NCBI GenBank assembly: GCA_001599715.1
Contig: BCHU01000010.1
Coordinates: 806,001 to 870,000 of the forward strand
Length of the DNA stretch: 64,000 bases
Reading direction: 5' to 3'
From: Phaeotremella fagi
Taxonomy: Eukaryota; Basidiomycota; Tremellomycetes; Tremellales; Phaeotremellaceae
This document shows positions 57,282 through 64,000 of the stretch, piece after piece (the first letter of the stretch is position 1; each line of letters opens with the position of its first letter). The translations under genes were made by a program, and so were the position numbers. Under the pieces are notes generated by a model, which was given only the letters and a program-made list of their open reading frames with translations, did no database searches and was not told where the DNA came from.

Positions 57282-58050
57282 CGTTTAAACTTATCGTATC
57301 AGAATCAAGAAAGCCTTCTGCTTCTCCTTCGACAGATGATACTGAAAACTCCAAGACTCCAAAACTCCTTCAATCCTTCAACTGAAAATGAGAAATATTT
57401 CCACCAAGATGATTGTTGTAGACTGCGTATCCTAGATCTGATTTGAACAATAAAGATGAAAAAGTTGAAATCGATAGTTGAGCTGAAGTTGAAGTTGACG
57501 TTGAGGTTCTATCGTCAAAAAATCTAACAATCGATTCCAACAGATAAAGGTGAAAGATAATCAATGAAAGAGCCCAAAAAACGAGTCTAGACTGAACCGT
57601 CCAAAAGATGCAATTGTAATTGTAGATAGAATGAAAAATATATTGAACCCAATTAGTCCTCCCGTACACCATTACACCCTTCATTCAACCACATTACATT
57701 CCAATTCTCATTCAAAGAGCTGTCAATTTAAGGTACCAAGGAATTGTCAACAAAAAAAGAAATAAATCCCGTAACCGTCCCGGTTCAGGGTTTGACCCTG
57801 AGGAAATAATGATTGATTTTCGCTTGATTAGGAAATTGTTACGTTATAAATTAGGGTTTTAGCTTCCCGAAATAATGGGTTCCGCCATTTCCCTGAATAA
57901 GCAAGAAAAATAATAAGTACATCTCATCGTCGTCACCACCAAAAGTAAATTTTGTATACACTATCAATTATGGAAAGCTAAAGAATGAAAAGGAGAATAA
58001 TAACATGACATCTATCTGATAACGTGAGACGCTGTCCCCCATGAGATTGA
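57282..58050. other. Intergenic region between membrane protein and TBC gene
   Basis: 769 bp. A minus-strand frame (57370-57684) has no coding character. A small hairpin TCAGGGT-TTG-ACCCTGA (57785-57801) is present. Confidence 0.4.
57785..57801. repeat. 7-bp perfect hairpin, 3-nt loop
   Basis: TCAGGGT and ACCCTGA flank TTG. Short, so could be chance. Confidence 0.4.
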
Positions 58051-61000
58051 CTATAGATCGACAAGTGTGCCTAGACCTGGACTGGGACTACGTTTTTGAC
58101 CCATTGGTTCAGCTTTCAAGAGATCTAATGGGAATGTCAGCAAAAACCTTCAAAATCTACACCACCCCCAACTCACCGTTAGCTACTTTCTTCTGTTCAC
58201 CTTTCAACCCCTCATCATCGTCACCATGGGCTTTCAAGAACGCCTCGACTTCATCCATAACGCCCTCGTCATCAGCACCGTTAACCCCAGCACCATCAAC
58301 CCCATCGTCCCCATCATCTTCACCGTCGCTATCTCCAATAGCGTCAATCGCGAAGTTGGGTCGATGCATAACAGCTTCTTGAGCTTTACGAACCATCTGT
58401 TCCTCCTCCCGATATCGTGCCTCTACATCAGCCAACGAATGTGATCGTTGTGGCGCACTGTTGATCGAAGTTGAGGATTTCTCTGACGTTATAGATGTGG
58501 CGGATGGCGATCTAGCTCGTTGAGTTTGAGCAGGTGTCAAGAGTGATTCTCTCGCTTTCAAATCCGTCGTGTTGGGTTCGACAGCTTTGCTTAATGACGG
58601 TTTACGCCATTCCGCGTGTTTCCCAAGTGCAGATCCAAAGCCATCAGCCAATCGATTGAATCTACTCTTGTTCCTGTCATGTCCCGTCAGTTACCTGCGC
58701 AGTGGCACTGGCCAGACTATCACGGCAACTTGCAACTTACTCATTCGTGACGACCAAATTCATCAAACCACCCAAAATCCCATCAGGTTTCGAATGTGCT
58801 TTATGATAATCCTCCTCCTCCGTCTTGTCGAGTTGGAACGATGCAGCCAAATCCGATCCAAAAAAGTTTTCCAACAGTTCGTCGGCTAAAACCACCATCC
58901 GGAAAGTGGCCAAGTCTAACGATCAGTCATGATCTCTGATATTGACTTACTTAGATAAGGTAAATTATGAGGTCCAATAACTGAATTCGATCTCTCCCTG
59001 TTCTGAGAAGCCGTTTGTTCACCCCCATTGATTGGTAACAACTCATCTCCCTTCGGTAAACTCTCTTGCGGCGCAGTCGCGTCTCCGAAATCATAGGCGT
59101 TAAGGATGAATTTAGACACAGAAGCAAGATAGACATCTCCAGGTTCGTTTCGGAAGATAAACTGGGGAATTAGCTGATTCAACGTGACTCAACGTACCAG
59201 TAAAGATTCAGACAATTGAATGACCTCATCTTTCGTCAAGAATCCATCTTTGTTCTTGTCGTGCTGATATATTAGCCATAGTCATTTCGACCTAACCTAC
59301 GAGATTGAAAAACCATTCTATCGATTCCATCAATCCGGCACTCATAACCCTATCCAAGCCCAAGACAACATCCTGAAGCGACAGCGTCCCTTGAGCAGTA
59401 GCGTCCCAGCTAAAGAACAACCTATTCCAATTAGAACCACCGTCCAAAGTTCCTAACCTACCGATCAATCAATTCATGTTCCGCAACCCGTCGTTCAGTC
59501 CTCGACATGAACGCGTTACTCGTCACAACATCCTCTCTAGCCCAGGTAGCGATCTCACTGATAAACACCCTGAAAGTTCTCAGATTGATCCTAGTCTCTA
59601 CTCGACCTTGAGCATCGACAGCCAAACGTGGAGGATCGAATTGATCTCCAGGCAAAGGAGACGCAGTTCCTGAAGCATGCCCACTCTCAGCAGCTTCGGG
59701 TGAACAAACTGCCGTGAAATATTTGTCGTAAATGATTCCAACCTGTTCCTTGTCGAAACTACCTATAGCTTTAAGATTTCTGACTGCAGCTCGTCTGGAG
59801 AATTTCTCGATTTCATCAGAGATAATTGCACGTAATCGACGTCTTTCGGAGGTAATAGTGTCATCAGTGATAACGTTGAATTCTCTGAACGCGACCACCA
59901 GGAGTTCTTGGAAATTCGTGATTGCTCTCACACGAGGATCTGGATGTTCTGGATGAGCCGAATCACCAATAGTCGAAAAGTAATTTCTCATTAGAGAAAT
60001 GAACATCCCATCATCTGTGACTTCAAGTAAAGCTTCTCCATTGATTTTGAGAACAGCTAGACGTCAGTCTTTGTCGATATTTTCACCCACCTAAACCGAT
60101 TTGGAAAAGAACTTTGACGCCCATCGCCAAAACACAATCAACAACACGGAAAGCAAAGATCAGAGGCATGGAGTTGATGTAGAGAGACAAGAACCACCTA
60201 AGAGTGAGTACAGATTGACATTGCAGTACTTACGGTAGGGAAGCCACCGAGATTTGTACGTCTACGGAAACGAAATGTTCTTGGATCATAGGAAGACATC
60301 GACCAACCAAGGCCTCAAAGACTCTCTGATCAAGTAGCGTCCCTTCCATAGATGGACTGGATGTCAGTTTTATCATTATCAATAACTTACCTGTAGTAAC
60401 CCGGTAATATCCTGTCACATAAAACTTCTAGGAGCCAGAACGCTTGTTCTTCAGACATATAACTGACGTTAGCTGAATTCAGCATGAGGACTTACATTAA
60501 GAGCCTGTACATGTCATCAGGGTCAATAAGTGCATTACGTTAATTAGGCCAAGTGCTTACCCTGCTACAACCTACGAAGTGTCAGTGTATGCTCAAACGT
60601 CTTGACAACCAGACTTACGATATTCAACGCTTGACAGTAACTGATCAGAAAGATCAGCAAAACTCTCGACCGATACAAACGAACCCTACCCTAATTCTGG
60701 ATTTCTAAAACTGTACGCTACCAAAACTCTTCTCAACTTTGCCAAACCCTCGTCAGTCTGATAAGCTTTATACTCAGGTAGAGACCTATTGAGATCTTTC
60801 TCAATCTCATCAGTTGATTGACTGGATTTCCCAGCGTTTTGCGAAAGGAGTAAAGAGTATGTTTGGGGGTTCGAGAACCGTAGATCTACGCGAGTTAGAT
60901 CAAACTCCACCGCATGAACATACAGATTGAACCTGACATGACTTCCCATAACTCTCCTCTTAATCTTGATGGTAAACCAACTTGAAGCAAACGTTGGAAA

Positions 61001-62114
61001 GGTGGATAACGTAGAACTACCACGTCAGAGTGTTCTGAGACCATAACTTACGCGTCAAATTTCGTCCATGAACTGGTATATCAGTAACAGTTTGAATCTA
61101 TGACGTACTGATGAAATACTCCTTCCACAACTTCATCTTACTTCTTTCTCTCATTTTCCTAGCGTCACCTGGGAAACCAAAAGTTTCTCCTAAACCACGT
61201 TCATACGTTCCTCTGCCTTCACCACCGGGACCTCTCAAATCACCTTCACCTTCTTGTGCAGTTTTCGTGGGATCTTGTGAATCAGATCCTAGTAGTAGAT
61301 GATCGGGTGAACCAGTTGGTTGAGTTATGTTGGCTGAGGCTGATAATAGGTATTCGGAATATAACATTGGAAGGAAAGGTTTGAGTTGTTTCATGGAGGT
61401 TAACTGGGTTGTTGTTAGCATGGTAGCAGAAGATATCGTGAGACGTACCTGTGCTTTCAACGCATCGCGCAGCAAGATTGAGAAATGTTCAGCGGTAGGT
61501 AACAACGAAGTAAGTTGCAGGATCTGTTCAAATCAGCACGAGCCATCCAATATTATCCACTCACAATCCTCATTCCATGCCAAGTAGCTAACGACAAAGC
61601 GAAAACGCCAGCTCTCGAATTAAGTCTATACCAAAAAAACATCAATAACCTAGATTGTAAACACGAGAAATCAAACTGACCGTTCGACACGACGGATAGT
61701 GTATAGAGGTAGCGTACATCTACAAGATTTTCTGTCCAACGAAATGAAACATAAAAAAGGTGGGAGGAGAGATAAACGACCCGCCTGAAGATTTCGTCAA
61801 CTCCACGTTCGTAAATAGAGTTTTCCACCATATGAGGAGTTACTCAAAACTCGTAGTTACGTGAGATGGGAACTTACATAAACTTCCTCTTTACCTTCTA
61901 CACTCAAGACAGCATTGATTTCCATACCTTGACTACCTTTTGTACCTTCTCTCTGAGCGGCTAAGGCGGCAGCTGCAGAACCTCTTAATTTGACTATTGA
62001 TGGAGGAGCTGATGGGAGTGGTAGGGAGTCTTGAGCGGGTACGTTAAAGAAATCTCTTGATTGTTCATCTTTTGATTTCTCTTGGTAGGAACGTAGATGG
62101 AGTGGGAGTGACAT
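58051..62114 (-). CDS. TBC-domain Rab GAP with EF-hand, Gyp2/Mdr1-like
   Basis: ATG 62112-62114 ([18 protein letters not shown]) to TAG 58051-58053, with roughly 15 introns. Order: N-terminal region with [12 protein letters not shown] and [17 protein letters not shown] text, a Gly/Glu linker, then the TBC domain: [62 protein letters not shown] and [20 protein letters not shown] canonical EF-hand loop [12 protein letters not shown] follows. The last intron (GTGAGT donor at 58169-58174) gives [24 protein letters not shown]; unspliced, the frame stops at 58157. Yeast Gyp2/Mdr1 stimulates GTP hydrolysis by Ypt6-type Rabs in endosome-Golgi traffic. The TBC call is firm; several exon edges in the middle are not fixed. 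Confidence 0.85.
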
Positions 62115-62376
62115 TGTGGGGTGGGGGGTGGTGAGTGAGGATAGGTGGTGATAAGTATACCTATAGTATACCAATTAGATGGTAGTAGATATCACTGTAC
62201 AGTCTGGCTGGTTACACTCTCAAGGAAGAGGCAGGCGCGGGGGCGGGGCTTAAATGGGTGTATCAAATAAATAGTGGCGCGTAGATGCATTAAGAGTTGA
62301 ATCTCAATACAAGGGGGTACAGTAAAGTACAATTCAGTAGAAAGAATATATGAATGAATCCTCATCAATATAGAAC

Positions 62377-64000
62377 CTATCCCGGATGTCCTCTACCACT
62401 ATGACCTATCCTAGCTAGATATCCATTCCAAATCTCATTAACGAAAACAGGATCATTCTACAAGTAACAAGAAAAAAAAAACGTGTCAATACATGAACTA
62501 GTAGCCACAGGCAGATACAGTAAACTTACATGAATCAAACCTAGCAAACTTTCAACGAAATGTCTCTTCTTATCACCCCCCTCGTTCATGTTGGGTAAAG
62601 CTAACCCAGGTAAACCCTGTCTATTCACTAAGCCATCTACAACAGCGTCTCTAGCGATGATTGGATGTACGCTGTTTGGCGAATTGAATTGATTAGGTCC
62701 ATTGAATATTGGAGGTAGCTGACCATTCATAGGATGACCATGACCGTTTGGTCCACCAAAAGATTGTTGATTATAATAGTTAACTGGAGGTGGTCGAGGT
62801 TGATTTTGAGGCGGACGAATGACAGGTGTGATAGGTAAAGGCGAATTTGATCCTGCAGCTTGAGCGAACGATGCGTTACCAACTCTGGAGCTTGGGATTG
62901 GGGAGGTGATAGCAGGACTTGAATGACTGGATGAGATGCCAGGTTGCGGGGGTAGAGTTGGTGGTGAGAGTAACGGGGCTGAGGAAGGTGTTGCCGGAGG
63001 GGGTGCGAATCCAAGAATACTCATCAAGAGATCATCGACAGTTTGTCCAGGTGGATGTGCGAATTCTGTTGGTGCTGTTGGTTCAGATACTGGTGGTTCA
63101 TTGATAGAAATAGCTTTATGATCATATAATAACGGTTGGGTGGTATCGGATTGATGAATTGGTATATCAATTTGCGTGGTAGTTGTCGTTGTTGTCTGTG
63201 TAGCTTGTATATGAGATGCATTATCTGCTTGAGATGGCTGATTAGGAACCTAGACATCTGTTAGTTGAAATCAATGGCTCCTAAACTACCTTGATCAAAC
63301 CAGCAAATAATCTTGATAAACCGTCGTCGGTAGAACTAGGAGGCGCTGGCGAAGCAGCAGACGGTGTTGGGGTTCCTTTTGATCCAGGAGGTGCTGATGG
63401 TTCTCCACATATTCTATGACCAATTAGAACTAATCTTATCATATCACGAACTACTCACTGAAGAATAGCGTTCTTGAATCGATTGACAGCTTCTGCACCT
63501 TCGCTAAACCATATACCTGTGTAAGGTCCTAAAAAAGTTAGTCCACCCGTCATCCAAGATAGATTACAGTGGAAACCTCAACTCACTCTGTTTTCGTCGA
63601 GCTACTTGCAACATAGCTTCATCGACTATAGTCACTTTCATTTCTCCAGGTACTAAAGGGATGATAACGTTCTTAACAGTCTGTCGGTTAAGCATGAACA
63701 AAGCATGTTCCGGAGATTTATCCCTAAGCAGAAACCAATCAATAAGCCTTCATAAAAATGATACTGATGATGTATGTCATGAGAATGAATGCACTCACCG
63801 TCTAACGATAAACAAAGAACCTTCTTGTTTCAATTTAACCCATTTCTCCGCCTGTTCATCATAATGATAAATAACAGAATACACTGACGTCTCGATGATC
63901 TCAATCACCGATGGATCATTCCTAGATACTGTTCTGAAGTTTGTTGCGTTTTTGAATTGAAGTAGACGATCGGAATCGGTGTTGGCGTTGGAGTTGAGAT
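62377..64000 (-). CDS. DCP1: mRNA decapping enzyme subunit Dcp1 (5' partial)
   Basis: The gene enters at 64000 and ends at TAG 62377-62379. The EVH1 domain is visible: LLQFKNATNFRTVSRND, SVYSVIYHYDEQAEKWVKLKQEGSLFIVRR, SPEHALFMLNRQTVKNVIIPL and GPYTGIWFSEGAEAVNRFKNAI, matching Dcp1. A long Pro/Ser/Gln-rich disordered region follows, with a LLMSILGF motif like the Dcp1 linker helix. The C-terminal block KKRHFVESLLGLIHNDPVFVNEIWNGYLARIGH resembles the Dcp1 trimerisation helix. Dcp1 activates Dcp2 to remove the 5' cap in P-bodies. The start codon lies right of the window. It is head-to-tail with the TBC gene (262-bp gap). Confidence 0.9.

Noticed and set aside
57370..57684. Minus-strand frame of 104 codons
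   Set aside because: Hydrophobic and Tyr/Cys-rich with no motif or splice logic. The region is upstream of a leftward gene and likely untranslated.

Overview
The window is a dense, intron-rich nuclear segment of a fungus, most likely a basidiomycete yeast of the Tremellomycetes (Cryptococcus/Kwoniella-like). I infer this from many short GT-AG introns (33-65 nt) with CTRAC/CTAAT-like branch points, gene gaps of a few hundred bases, and protein architectures such as an Ypk-type kinase with an N-terminal C2-like region and an Ole1 desaturase with a fused cytochrome b5. Nothing prokaryotic, viral or transposon-derived is evident. Species cannot be fixed from sequence reading alone. Four ambiguous bases occur (7043, 7052, 38139, 38144).

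Layout. 1-7055: a partial repeat-bearing hypothetical gene, a small hypothetical, a divergent PCC1 (KEOPS) / UBC12 (NEDD8 E2) pair, TAM41 (mitochondrial CDP-DAG synthase) and an ACAD11-like acyl-CoA dehydrogenase. 7056-9649: an 812-bp divergent promoter and the intronless OLE1 desaturase. 9989-15159: PFK1 and a YPK1-type AGC kinase. 16122-20052: NmrA-like reductase, SAP18 and a TauD/TfdA-like dioxygenase. 20544-24598: a disordered PPxY protein, a protein built of four ~80-residue repeats, a tandem tRNA-like element and a periplasmic-binding-fold protein. 24819-28897: RPT6, ADA3/NGG1 and a twin CX9C protein. 29203-34963: ERD1-like EXS protein and the HECT ligase HUL5/UBE3C. 35454-40428: two tandem paralogues of unknown function, NUP54 and a hypothetical. 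41040-46669: GFA-family protein, MFS transporter, an unrecognised split gene and a JTB-like membrane protein. 46995-54637: mL54, CTF4/AND-1, an SLC41-like transporter and a mitochondrial-looking hypothetical. 54698-64000: Ser-rich single-pass membrane protein, a Gyp2/Mdr1-type TBC GAP and partial DCP1.

Functionally this is mostly conserved housekeeping. Lipid metabolism is represented by TAM41, ACAD, OLE1, YPK1 and indirectly ERD1. Ubiquitin/proteasome genes are UBC12, RPT6 and HUL5. Chromatin, replication and RNA genes are SAP18, ADA3, CTF4 and DCP1. The least explained material is the repeat protein with the neighbouring tRNA-like tandem element (21554-23444), the duplicated cysteine-tailed pair (35454-37674), the split gene near 44494-45360, and two perfect hairpins (15738-15772 and 44390-44419). 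I do not see a convincing novel multi-gene system.

Gene models were assembled by hand from reading frames and splice signals. Outer coordinates are more reliable than every internal exon edge.
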